Shown piece after piece: positions 1 through 5,577 of a DNA stretch of 5,886 bases (the first letter of the stretch is position 1; each line of letters opens with the position of its first letter). Source of the stretch: an uncultured Acetatifactor sp. (GTDB lineage Bacteria > Bacillota > Clostridia > Lachnospirales > Lachnospiraceae); assembly GCA_910578185.1 (NCBI GenBank), contig CAJTPN010000049.1, positions 1-5,886 of the forward strand. The letters are read 5' to 3'. A program made the translations under genes and the position numbers. The notes under the pieces were generated by a model, which was given only the letters and a program-made list of their open reading frames with translations, was not told the origin of the DNA and searched no databases.

Positions 1-54
1 CTCTGCTATTTTTATAACCTCAAGCTAATATAAGGAGCAACGCGACGCTGACAT

Positions 55-167
55 TTCGGGCCATGTTGGCCCGAAGCCGGGTTTGGGGAGGCTCCCCAAC
101 AAGCAGATTTTTGCGTTCTGGCCGGAAGGCCGGAACGTAAAAATAGCAACTGTGTGGCCACAGTTGC
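55..167. repeat. Cluster of four consecutive inverted repeats (candidate oriT or structured RNA)
   Basis: Four hairpin-forming inverted repeats lie end to end. (1) TTCGGGCCA 55-63 pairs with TGGCCCGAA 67-75, loop 3. (2) TTGGGGAG 83-90 pairs with CTCCCCAA 92-99. (3) Bases 107-123 pair with 128-144, a 17-bp stem with two G-U wobbles (G113-U138, U119-G132) and a GGAA loop. (4) GCAACTGTG 146-154 pairs with CACAGTTGC 159-167, loop TGGC. No ORF with a ribosome site covers them. Dense hairpins beside accessory genes are typical of transfer origins and their relaxosome sites, but no relaxase or MobC gene is in the window and no nic site can be assigned. A structured RNA or a group of bidirectional terminators is the alternative. 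The repeats are seen directly; the function is inferred. Confidence 0.5.
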
Positions 168-204
168 CCTGCTTGCCACTTAGCGGCAGCCCCTAAAATG
201 GCGC

Positions 205-235
205 AAAAAACAGAGGCCCTTATTCTGGAACCTCC
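205..235 (-). terminator. Intrinsic terminator of the XRE gene, overlapping its stop codon
   Basis: Read on the minus strand, GGAGG (235-231) pairs with CCTCT (216-212), with one G-U. After a single bulged T, TCC (229-227) pairs with GGG (219-217). The 7-base loop AGAATAA contains the TAA stop of the regulator. One G and then six T (210-205) follow. The stem is short, so efficiency may be modest. Confidence 0.5.
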
Positions 236-585
236 GTTTCTCTGGCTTTCTTAATGCCCTCGGCTGTGGCTTCTATCACGACAAGCTCTTTTTCATTCAT
301 GGAGTTTAGAAGTACATCAATGTGCTTTCTGCAAGAGCTTGACCTTGCCCCTCCGTCCGCATGAATAAACTGGTCAACTGAAACGTCAAACATGGTAATG
401 AGTTTAACAAAAAGGTCGAAGCTGGGATACTGACCTTTGTTCTCAATATTCATAATGGTACGGGAGTCACGGTCTACTAATTCCGCAACATAGGCTTGTG
501 TCCAACCCTTTTCTTCTCTGGCTCTTTTGAGAGCCGCCCCGAGGCCGTGAAAGTCAAACCTTCTTTCATCTTGGTTCATTCTCAT
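220..585 (-). CDS. XRE-family helix-turn-helix transcriptional regulator
   Basis: A 121-residue predicted cytoplasmic DNA-binding protein. Residues 15-73 form a Cro/CI-type HTH (HTH_3): LGAALKRAREEKGWTQ, then the second helix AYVAELV and the recognition helix around SRTIMNIE. It continues through NKGQYPSFDLFVKLITMFDVSVDQF, the usual ending of this domain. Residues 85-121 are a charged helical tail of unknown role, perhaps for dimerisation. The start is uncertain: ATG at 585 follows the ribosome-site-like AGGGTGAT with no gap, while ATG at 579 (third codon, MNQDER) has a longer spacing. The gene is divergent from the HTH/two-component operon, so it may repress itself and that operon, but nothing proves this. 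Regulators of this type are common in clostridial conjugative elements. Family assignment is confident; target unknown. Confidence 0.92.
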   Translation of the reverse strand: MRMNQDERRFDFHGLGAALKRAREEKGWTQAYVAELVDRDSRTIMNIENKGQYPSFDLFVKLITMFDVSVDQFIHADGGARSSSCRKHIDVLLNSMNEKELVVIEATAEGIKKARETEVPE

Positions 586-598
586 ATCACCCTATATC

Positions 599-627
599 AT
601 TGTACATTTCGGGTTGGATTATGAGAA
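599..627 (-). promoter_or_regulatory. Candidate sigma-A promoter for the XRE gene
   Basis: On the minus strand, TTCTCA (627-622, four of six matches to TTGACA) is followed after 17 bases by TACAAT (604-599, five of six matches to TATAAT). It lies 14 bases upstream of the ATG at 585. The AT-rich surroundings make chance matches likely, so this is only a candidate. Confidence 0.4.
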
Positions 628-645
628 TGTAATGGAATTTTACAT
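627..645. promoter_or_regulatory. 19-bp dyad in the divergent promoter region, possible operator
   Basis: ATGTAA (627-632) and TTACAT (640-645) are perfect inverted copies separated by seven bases. The dyad touches the proposed -35 of the XRE promoter and lies about 40 bases upstream of the forward promoter. XRE proteins bind as dimers to dyads of about this size, so autoregulation is plausible. The arms are AT-rich and short; the assignment is inferred. Confidence 0.3.
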
Positions 646-683
646 AAAGTAGTATTTCATTTCATCAATGTGCAGCCTCCAAC

Positions 684-712
684 TTGTACTATTCGAGATA
701 AAGAACTATAAT
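684..712 (+). promoter_or_regulatory. Promoter of the HTH/two-component operon
   Basis: A perfect TATAAT (707-712) is preceded, after a 17-base spacer, by TTGTAC (684-689), which keeps the TTG of a sigma-A -35 box. Transcription would begin near 719, leaving a very short leader before GGAGGTG (722-728) and the ATG at 733. The perfect -10 suggests some constitutive expression of the sensor genes. Confidence 0.6.
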
Positions 713-732
713 GTATTCTGTGGAGGTGCGAA

Positions 733-921
733 ATGGACTATATGACATTGAAAGAGGCCGCCGAAAAGTGGGGCGTGACACCTCGTAGGGTAAATTATTA
801 TTGTGCCGGTGGGCGTATCCACGGCGCCGTGAAAATGGCTGGTGTTTGGCTGATCCCTAAAACTGCGGAGAAGCCGATTGATGGGCGGACAAGACAAGGG
901 AAGGAGCTGCGCCATGAATAA
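733..921 (+). CDS. Small MerR/excisionase-like helix-turn-helix protein
   Basis: A 62-residue protein consisting of little more than a winged HTH. Residues 4-25 (TLKEAAEKWGVTPRRVNYYC) give the two DNA-binding helices, GGRIHGAVKMAGVWLIP (26-42) the wing, and KTAEKPIDGR the basic tail typical of this short family. The start is secure: GGAGGTG at 722-728, six bases between GGAGG and the ATG. Its last eight bases overlap the start of the response regulator gene, so the two are probably translationally coupled. Such proteins are often found in clostridial mobile elements and near two-component genes. Excisionases share the fold, but no integrase is nearby, so an accessory regulator is at least as likely. 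Its DNA target is unknown. Confidence 0.88.
   Translation: MDYMTLKEAAEKWGVTPRRVNYYCAGGRIHGAVKMAGVWLIPKTAEKPIDGRTRQGKELRHE
901..906 (+). promoter_or_regulatory. Ribosome binding site fixing the response regulator start
   Basis: AAGGAG ends seven bases before the ATG at 914. The upstream in-frame start at 878 would add twelve non-conserved residues before the canonical MNKILIIDDD beginning, so 914 is chosen. The site lies inside the preceding small HTH gene. Confidence 0.8.
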
Positions 922-1606
922 AATTTTGATTATAGATGATGACAGAGAACTGTGCGCTTTGATTAAACGCAGCGTACAATCGGAACATATAGAAGCCGAT
1001 TTTTGTAATACCGGAAAAGAGGGCTTGCAGAAATTAAAAGAGCAGGAGTATCAGCTTGTGGTGCTGGATGTGATGATGCCCGGTATGGATGGCTTTGAAA
1101 CGCTGGAAGAAATCCGCAAAGAGAACAGCCTGCCGATTTTGATGTTTACATCCAAAAATGACAGCATTTCTAAAGTGCGGGGCTTACGGGCCGGGGCGGA
1201 CGATTATCTGACAAAACCGTTTGATATGGACGAACTGATTGCCCGTATTGCGTCCCTCATTCGCCGCTACACCCGCTTTAATCATCAAGCCGGAGCTGTG
1301 CAAAAACTGGATTTTGATGGATTGCAAATTGACCTTGAAAATCGTTCTGTTACGACGGAAAATGGCACTTTTGAACTTCCGCCAAAGGAATTTGATCTGC
1401 TCCTGTACTGTGCAAAGCATCAAGGAAAAATTTTGACAAAACAGCAGATTTATGAGGAAGTTTGGGGCGAAGAATATTTCTATGACGACAGTAACATTAT
1501 GGCGATTATCAGTCGGCTTCGTAAAAAATTAGAAGTCAATCCTTCAAGCCCAAAATATATACAAACGGTCAAAGGGATTGGCTACCGGTTTAATAAGGAG
1601 GTGTAG
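914..1606 (+). CDS. OmpR/PhoB-family response regulator
   Basis: A 230-residue cytoplasmic transcription factor. Residues 3-115 are the receiver domain: acidic pocket D8-D9-D10, phosphoacceptor D52 in LVVLDVMMPGMDG, switch residue T79, and K101 in the conserved KPF. Residues 126-228 are the OmpR-type winged helix: LPPKEFDLLLYCAKHQGKI, the QQIYEEVWG segment, the recognition helix near NIMAIISRLRKKLE, and the ending IQTVKGIGYRF. All key residues are present. It overlaps the small HTH gene by eight bases and lies five bases before the kinase gene, which should be its partner. Regulators of this family bind tandem direct repeats with about one helical turn spacing, matching the four 11-bp repeats at 2584-2624 ahead of the transporter operon. 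Activation of that operon is the expected role. Confidence 0.97.
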   Translation: MNKILIIDDDRELCALIKRSVQSEHIEADFCNTGKEGLQKLKEQEYQLVVLDVMMPGMDGFETLEEIRKENSLPILMFTSKNDSISKVRGLRAGADDYLTKPFDMDELIARIASLIRRYTRFNHQAGAVQKLDFDGLQIDLENRSVTTENGTFELPPKEFDLLLYCAKHQGKILTKQQIYEEVWGEEYFYDDSNIMAIISRLRKKLEVNPSSPKYIQTVKGIGYRFNKEV

Positions 1607-1611
1607 CCAGC

Positions 1612-2529
1612 ATGGAAATCATCGTTTTCTTGTCCATTGTGATTGCTGTTTTGGCTGTGCTGACCTCCATCGTTCTCGTTCGGCGCGTAAAAAAACAAAT
1701 AGCAGAAATGACCGATGTGCTGGTTGATGTGAAAAACGGAAATGGCAACCGGCGTATTCTGTCTGCAACAAATGAACTGACAGCATCTCTTGCCTATGAA
1801 ATCAATGAGATCGTTGTGTCCTATGAAAGCAGACTTTCAACTGTACGGCAGACAGAGGAAACCAACCGCCAGCTTATGACGAGCCTTTCCCATGATGTGC
1901 GAACGCCCCTTACCACTCTGATTGGGTATCTTGACGCTGCACACAAAGGACTGGTCACAGGAAAAGACCGGGATGATTATATTGAAACCGCCCGACGGAA
2001 AGCCCATGATCTGAAAGAATATATTGATGTGCTCTTTGACTGGTTCAAGTTAAATTCTAACGAGTTTGCTTTAGAAATCCAGCGCGTTGAGGCCGCAGAG
2101 CTGACAAGAAATATCCTGATTGACTGGATACCGATTTTTGAGGATAAACAGGTTGATTATGACATTGATATTCCCGAACAGCCTGTCCGGGTAAGATTGG
2201 ATATGGACAGCTATATGAGGATCGTCAACAATCTCATTCAAAATGTAATCGCTCACAGCCATGCAGACAAAATCAAAATTGTCCTGTCAAAGAAGGAAAA
2301 TAACATGAAGCTGCTGCTGGCGGATAATGGAGTGGGAATTGAGAAAGACGATTTGAAACACATATTTGAACGGCTTTATAAGTGTGATAAAGGACGCTCC
2401 GAAAAAGGCAGCGGACTTGGTCTTTCTATTGTTCATCAGCTTGTAGAAAAGATGGGTGGAAGCATAGCAGTTGAAAGTTTTCCGGGAGAAGGAACTAAAT
2501 TTATGTTGTTTTTTCCTTTGGAGATTTAA
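1612..2529 (+). CDS. Sensor histidine kinase with a single N-terminal membrane segment
   Basis: A 305-residue membrane-bound kinase that should phosphorylate D52 of the regulator encoded just upstream. Residues 3-23 form the only clear membrane helix, followed by RRVKK on the cytoplasmic side, so almost nothing is exposed outside. Residues 30-80 are a HAMP-like linker. The dimerisation/phosphoacceptor domain has LMTSLSHDVRTPL with H94. The ATP-binding domain shows the N box (NNLIQNVIAHS, N207/N211), G1 DNGVGI (238-243), F box IFERLY (251-256) and G2 GSGLGLS (266-272). All catalytic motifs are intact. AAGGAGGTG (1595-1603) precedes the ATG. Lacking an extracellular sensor domain, it probably detects its signal within the membrane or through a partner such as the downstream transporter; this is inference. 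A terminator follows. Confidence 0.97.
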   Translation: MEIIVFLSIVIAVLAVLTSIVLVRRVKKQIAEMTDVLVDVKNGNGNRRILSATNELTASLAYEINEIVVSYESRLSTVRQTEETNRQLMTSLSHDVRTPLTTLIGYLDAAHKGLVTGKDRDDYIETARRKAHDLKEYIDVLFDWFKLNSNEFALEIQRVEAAELTRNILIDWIPIFEDKQVDYDIDIPEQPVRVRLDMDSYMRIVNNLIQNVIAHSHADKIKIVLSKKENNMKLLLADNGVGIEKDDLKHIFERLYKCDKGRSEKGSGLGLSIVHQLVEKMGGSIAVESFPGEGTKFMLFFPLEI

Positions 2530-2531
2530 GC

Positions 2532-2565
2532 GGGTTCCCGTCTTTATGGCGGGAACCTTTGTCAT
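2532..2565 (+). terminator. Intrinsic terminator after the histidine kinase
   Basis: GGTTCCCG (2533-2540) pairs with CGGGAACC (2550-2557). The stem extends inward by a T-G and a C-G pair to a five-base loop and outward by one G-T. The tail TTTGTCATTTT is imperfect, so some read-through into the transporter operon is possible. It begins three bases after the kinase stop. Confidence 0.72.
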
Positions 2566-2583
2566 TTTGCCGGATTTCAAATT

Positions 2584-2627
2584 GCAAGGTTAATGCAAGG
2601 TTGGGGCAAGGTTAATGCAAGGTTGGC
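2584..2627 (+). promoter_or_regulatory. Four 11-bp direct repeats: probable response-regulator operator
   Basis: GCAAGGTT occurs four times, at 2584, 2595, 2606 and 2617, with an exact 11-bp period. The spacers are AAT, GGG, AAT and GGC, so the array is also a 22-bp unit repeated twice with only the last base differing. The motif is not seen elsewhere in the window in either orientation. OmpR/PhoB-type regulators bind such head-to-tail repeats, one monomer per repeat, often replacing the -35 box. The last repeat ends seven bases before the TAGAAT -10, consistent with an activator site of the Pho-box kind. The repeats are direct observation; the binding protein is inferred from the adjacent two-component genes. 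Confidence 0.78.
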
Positions 2628-2631
2628 GTGA

Positions 2632-2637
2632 TAGAAT
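2632..2637 (+). promoter_or_regulatory. -10 element of the transporter operon promoter
   Basis: TAGAAT matches TATAAT in five of six bases. At the correct distance upstream lies repeat sequence (AGGTTA or similar) with no resemblance to TTGACA. This is the pattern of a promoter that needs an activator. Transcription would start near 2644, just before the ribosome site. Confidence 0.55.
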
Positions 2638-2650
2638 ACCTTACAGAACA

Positions 2651-2655
2651 GGAGG
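2651..2655 (+). promoter_or_regulatory. Ribosome binding site fixing the transporter ATPase start
   Basis: GGAGG sits eight bases before the ATG at 2664. An in-frame GTG at 2628 would add twelve residues but lies between the operator and the -10 box, upstream of the expected transcript start. The ATG is therefore preferred. Confidence 0.8.
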
Positions 2656-2663
2656 TTTTGAAT

Positions 2664-3590
2664 ATGGATACAAATTACATCATTGAAACAAAAAATCTGA
2701 CGAAGCAATACGGCTCACAAAAGAGTGTGGCTGACTTAAATATCCATGTGAAGCGTGGGAGAATTTATGGTCTGCTGGGCAGAAACGGAGCCGGAAAAAC
2801 CACTACCATGAAAATGCTGTTGGGCTTAACGAAGCCGACTTCCGGGGAGGTCAAAATCTGGGGAAAGTCTTTACAGGAGAATGAAAAGAAGTTGCTGCCC
2901 CGTATCGGTAGCCTGATTGAGTCCCCCGGTTTTTATCCCAATCTGACCGGCACAGAAAACCTGCGTATCTTTGCCACTCTGCGAGGTGTGCCAAACAATC
3001 ATGCGATTAAAGACGCTTTAGATTTAGTCGGGCTACCTTATAAGGACAAAAAACTGTTTTCCCAGTATTCGCTTGGTATGAAGCAGCGGCTTGCCATCGC
3101 CCTTGCCGTTATGCACGATCCAGAACTTTTGATTTTGGATGAGCCGATCAACGGTCTTGATCCCATCGGTATTGCGGAGGTACGCTCCTTTATTCGGGAG
3201 CTTTGCGACGCAAGAGGAAAAACCATTTTGATTTCCAGTCATATTCTTTCGGAGATTTCTTTGCTGGCTGACGATATTGGAATTATCGACCACGGAACAT
3301 TGCTGGAAGAAGAAAGCCTTGCTGAGCTGGAGCAAAAAAGCAGTAAGCATATCCGGTTTACGCTTTCTGATACTGCACAGGCGGCAAGAATATTGGAACG
3401 CAATTTCCATGAAAACCATTTCTCTATACAGGACGACCACAATCTGCGTCTGCACAACCTTGATCTGCCTGTGGGGAAAATTGTAACTGCCTTTGTAGAA
3501 AACGGATTGGAGGTATCGGAGGCGCATACTTGTGAAGAAAGTCTTGAAGATTACTTCAAGCGTGTGACAGGGGGCGAAGGAATTGCTTAA
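2664..3590 (+). CDS. Lantibiotic-protection ABC transporter ATP-binding protein (LanF type)
   Basis: A 308-residue cytoplasmic ATPase that would power the two permeases encoded next. Visible motifs: Walker A GRNGAGKTT (39-47), signature YSLGMKQR (135-142), Walker B LLILDE (155-160) with catalytic E160, D-loop GLD (164-166) and switch H193. Where most ABC ATPases have the Q-loop Gln, it has E86 (SLIESPGFYPNLTG). This glutamate 'E-loop' is a known hallmark of LanF subunits of lantibiotic immunity transporters. Residues 215-308 are the variable C-terminal part, ending in the usual LEDYFKRVTGG. BcrA-like bacitracin transporters are close relatives, but the E-loop and the two distinct permeases favour LanFEG. 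It starts the operon and overlaps the next gene by eight bases. Confidence 0.95.
   Translation: MDTNYIIETKNLTKQYGSQKSVADLNIHVKRGRIYGLLGRNGAGKTTTMKMLLGLTKPTSGEVKIWGKSLQENEKKLLPRIGSLIESPGFYPNLTGTENLRIFATLRGVPNNHAIKDALDLVGLPYKDKKLFSQYSLGMKQRLAIALAVMHDPELLILDEPINGLDPIGIAEVRSFIRELCDARGKTILISSHILSEISLLADDIGIIDHGTLLEEESLAELEQKSSKHIRFTLSDTAQAARILERNFHENHFSIQDDHNLRLHNLDLPVGKIVTAFVENGLEVSEAHTCEESLEDYFKRVTGGEGIA
3569..3574 (+). promoter_or_regulatory. Ribosome binding site for the TTG-initiated first permease
   Basis: AGGGGG lies eight bases before TTG at 3583, inside the end of the ATPase gene. The next in-frame ATGs encode residues 35-36 and would remove the first membrane helix and the conserved basic N-terminus, so the TTG is the likely start. 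Confidence 0.6.
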
Positions 3591-4371
3591 ACTAATCAAA
3601 TGCGAATTTTTGAAATTGAAACGGAAGAAATTTATCCCTTTTGTCTTTTTATCTGCCTTTCTATTCCCGGTTCCTATCACATTTATGATGGCGACACCGA
3701 GAATGTTAGAAAAATACCCGAATAAAGCAGACCTCTTTGACGGGCTATTTAATATGGTCATGGGATATGGCGTTATCTTTCTCTTGCCTTGTGTCATTGG
3801 AGTTATTGCGGCAATGCTGTTTTTTATGGAGCGTGACAATGACACGTTCAAAAACTTACGCACAATCCCGGTAACAAGCACCCAGATGATTATAGCAAAA
3901 ATCATTGTTCTGTTTATTTTTGGAATTATCTTTTGTCTGGCTTCTATGCTTGCCACCGTTGTTTGTGGAAGTTTTTCGATGGAAGTATATGGAATTGCCT
4001 ATAAACTATTTGTTGCAATCGAATTAGGCATTTTTATAACAGCAGGAACTTTACCGATAATTGTACTGGTTGTTTTCTTTAGCCGGACATATATCTTTTC
4101 TATTTTGTTATGTGTGTTTTACAGTGTGGCAAGCCTTACTGTTGAAACTATGTTCGGGGTATTACCTAAATGGTTATGCTGGCTTTTGCCTATTCCGCTT
4201 ACTACGCTCTGGGGTGCGGGAGATATGGAAAAACACGGATTTCCACTAAACATAACGGCTCTTGAAACCATTATTCCGTCAACAATTCAAACGGTTGTCA
4301 TTTTAGGGATAATGACTGTTATATCAATCTCTTTGATAAGTTTCTTATATAAGAAAAGGGGGGAACAATGA
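3583..4371 (+). CDS. Lantibiotic immunity ABC transporter permease, MutE/EpiE family
   Basis: A 262-residue integral membrane protein of the ABC-2 type. It begins with the family's basic amphipathic start MLKLIKCEFLKLKRKKF. About six membrane segments follow: roughly 17-37, 60-82, 104-127, 139-166, 169-190 and 234-256. After the second segment, ERDNDTFKNLRTIPVTSTQ (83-101) is the cytoplasmic stretch shared by these permeases and probably contacts the ATPase. The protein ends in a basic YKKRGEQ tail. It starts with TTG and overlaps the ATPase gene by eight bases, a sign of coupled translation. With the next permease it should form the membrane channel that removes lantibiotic from the membrane. 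The MutE-versus-MutG assignment rests on order and general sequence character, so it is less sure than the family itself. The gene is visibly AT-richer than the kinase gene. Confidence 0.88.
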   Translation: MLKLIKCEFLKLKRKKFIPFVFLSAFLFPVPITFMMATPRMLEKYPNKADLFDGLFNMVMGYGVIFLLPCVIGVIAAMLFFMERDNDTFKNLRTIPVTSTQMIIAKIIVLFIFGIIFCLASMLATVVCGSFSMEVYGIAYKLFVAIELGIFITAGTLPIIVLVVFFSRTYIFSILLCVFYSVASLTVETMFGVLPKWLCWLLPIPLTTLWGAGDMEKHGFPLNITALETIIPSTIQTVVILGIMTVISISLISFLYKKRGEQ

Positions 4372-5150
4372 TGTACCGAATTGTCAAAACGGAAATATGG
4401 AAGCTCAAGAGATACCATATCATTTGGGCAGGTATTCTGTTAATGCTTCTTTCTGTCGGAATTACTCTTTTTAGCTCTATCGCATTAGACGATACAGTTT
4501 GGACGTTTCCGCATTTGGTAGAGCGGGTTATTCAAAACAATACGACAACAATCTTTCCTATGTGTATTACTCTGATTGCAGGATATATTATTGCTCGTGA
4601 AAAATCAGATGATACCTTAAAAAGCATTATGACAATACCTATTTCCTACCCTGCATTGATTGGTGGAAAACTGATTGTTTGTGGTTTCCTGTCCGTATTT
4701 TTAGGTATAGCAAGTACCGTTTTTACTGTCGCTGCGGAATTACTTGTTGGTTTTCCGGGATTTTCGGTAACAGTCGTAATACAGGCTTTGATACAGATTA
4801 CCCTTAATACCTTATTTTTGTATATAGCCGTAACGCCAATTATAGCCTTTACTGCCCGTATTCCTAACGGACACATGATAGGTGTCATTCTTGCATTTGT
4901 CTATGGCTACGGGGGAATGTTCGCAGCCGGAAATATGTCTCTTGCAAATCTCTATCCGATTACAGCGAGCATGGGGCTGATCCAGTACCGAAGCCATGAT
5001 GCGGCTGTCCATTGGAATATAGGCTTATGCAGCCTAAGTATGATAGTTGTCTTATTGATTTCTGCGGCTATTGTAGTTACAACAAAAAATGTTTCATCCG
5101 CAAAAGTTGCTAAAAAGCCGAAAAAAACCGCCCTCAAAAAAGGCTGGTAA
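4368..5150 (+). CDS. Lantibiotic immunity ABC transporter permease, MutG family
   Basis: A 260-residue membrane protein, the second permease of the LanFEG complex. It has the basic start MYRIVKTEIWKLKRYH and about six membrane segments near 18-40, 60-76, 100-128, 136-161, 170-190 and 217-238. AREKSDDTLKSIMTIPIS (76-93) is equivalent to the ERDNDTFKNL stretch of its partner, so the two permeases are diverged paralogues. The C-terminus (240-260) is strongly basic and lysine-rich. Start choice: two ATG codons stand in tandem at 4368 and 4371 after the G-run at 4358-4363. The first gives a four-base ATGA overlap with the previous gene; the second has better spacing. The difference is one residue. 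The substrate (a lantibiotic or similar peptide) is inferred from the family. Confidence 0.88.
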   Translation: MMYRIVKTEIWKLKRYHIIWAGILLMLLSVGITLFSSIALDDTVWTFPHLVERVIQNNTTTIFPMCITLIAGYIIAREKSDDTLKSIMTIPISYPALIGGKLIVCGFLSVFLGIASTVFTVAAELLVGFPGFSVTVVIQALIQITLNTLFLYIAVTPIIAFTARIPNGHMIGVILAFVYGYGGMFAAGNMSLANLYPITASMGLIQYRSHDAAVHWNIGLCSLSMIVVLLISAAIVVTTKNVSSAKVAKKPKKTALKKGW

Positions 5151-5166
5151 ACAGGAGGACTTACAC

Positions 5167-5535
5167 ATGAAGAAAAAAATATTGATTGGGATTGGCGCCG
5201 TTGCTTTCGTGGCAATCTGTTTTGGCATTTTCCTGCTTTCGGGTGCAGGCAGCACCTATTACTATTCACAGATCGACAACACCAAAATCGAGCAGACGGA
5301 ATCTGCCGGAGGTGTAATTAACTTCGGGGGAAGCATGGACTACTCCTACACGCTGCGTTGTTATGACGAGGACGGAAACGGAAAGGACATTACCTTTGGA
5401 ACATCGAGGAAATTGAAAGAGGACGCTTTTATTCGCCTGACGGTAATGCCCCTTCGTGGTGTGCTGGAATGGATTGAAGTTCAGTATGACGAGCTTCCCG
5501 CAGTCGTACAAAAAAACTATACAGCACCGCAATAA
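5167..5535 (+). CDS. YxeA-family (DUF1093) small secreted or membrane-anchored protein
   Basis: A 122-residue protein. KKK at the N-terminus and a hydrophobic segment at 4-25 form a signal peptide or membrane anchor. There is no lipobox before the only cysteine of that segment. The outside part begins with TYYYSQIDNTKIEQ, the tyrosine-rich start typical of YxeA proteins, and continues through beta-rich YSYTLRCYDEDGNGKDITFGTSRKL to VLEWIEVQYDELP near the end. Length agrees with the family. AGGAGG (5153-5158), eight bases before the ATG at 5167, sets the start; the upstream in-frame ATG at 5089 lies inside the permease gene and gives a basic non-conserved extension. YxeA proteins often accompany peptide-resistance ABC transporters, but their biochemical role is not established. 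It sits 16 bases after the permease gene and closes the operon. Confidence 0.85.
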   Translation: MKKKILIGIGAVAFVAICFGIFLLSGAGSTYYYSQIDNTKIEQTESAGGVINFGGSMDYSYTLRCYDEDGNGKDITFGTSRKLKEDAFIRLTVMPLRGVLEWIEVQYDELPAVVQKNYTAPQ

Positions 5536-5577
5536 AGAGAACGATAATTGATTATCACCTAAAATATTATCTGCCGG

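Noticed and set aside
63..140. 25-codon plus-strand ORF from ATG 63
   Set aside because: It lies entirely within the inverted-repeat cluster and has no ribosome site; the reading frame is best explained by GC-rich repeats.
878..913. ATG start at 878 extending the response regulator by twelve residues
   Set aside because: Receiver domains start as MNKILIIDDD, and AAGGAG is correctly placed for ATG 914.
706..915. Minus-strand ORF opposite the small HTH gene
   Set aside because: It covers the promoter and ribosome site of the forward operon, and the forward protein has a clear HTH fold.
2584..2627. CRISPR array or iteron origin as explanation for the short direct repeats
   Set aside because: The repeats are 8 bp with 3-bp spacers, far too short for CRISPR, and no replication gene is near; promoter position favours an operator.
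2628..2663. GTG start at 2628 extending the ATPase by twelve residues
   Set aside because: It lies upstream of the predicted transcript start and next to the operator; ATG 2664 has a canonical GGAGG site.
3033..3956. Long minus-strand ORF of 307 codons opposite the ATPase and first permease genes
   Set aside because: It is antisense to two genes with clear family motifs, has no recognisable domain and no ribosome site, and its composition is that of a reverse-complement shadow.
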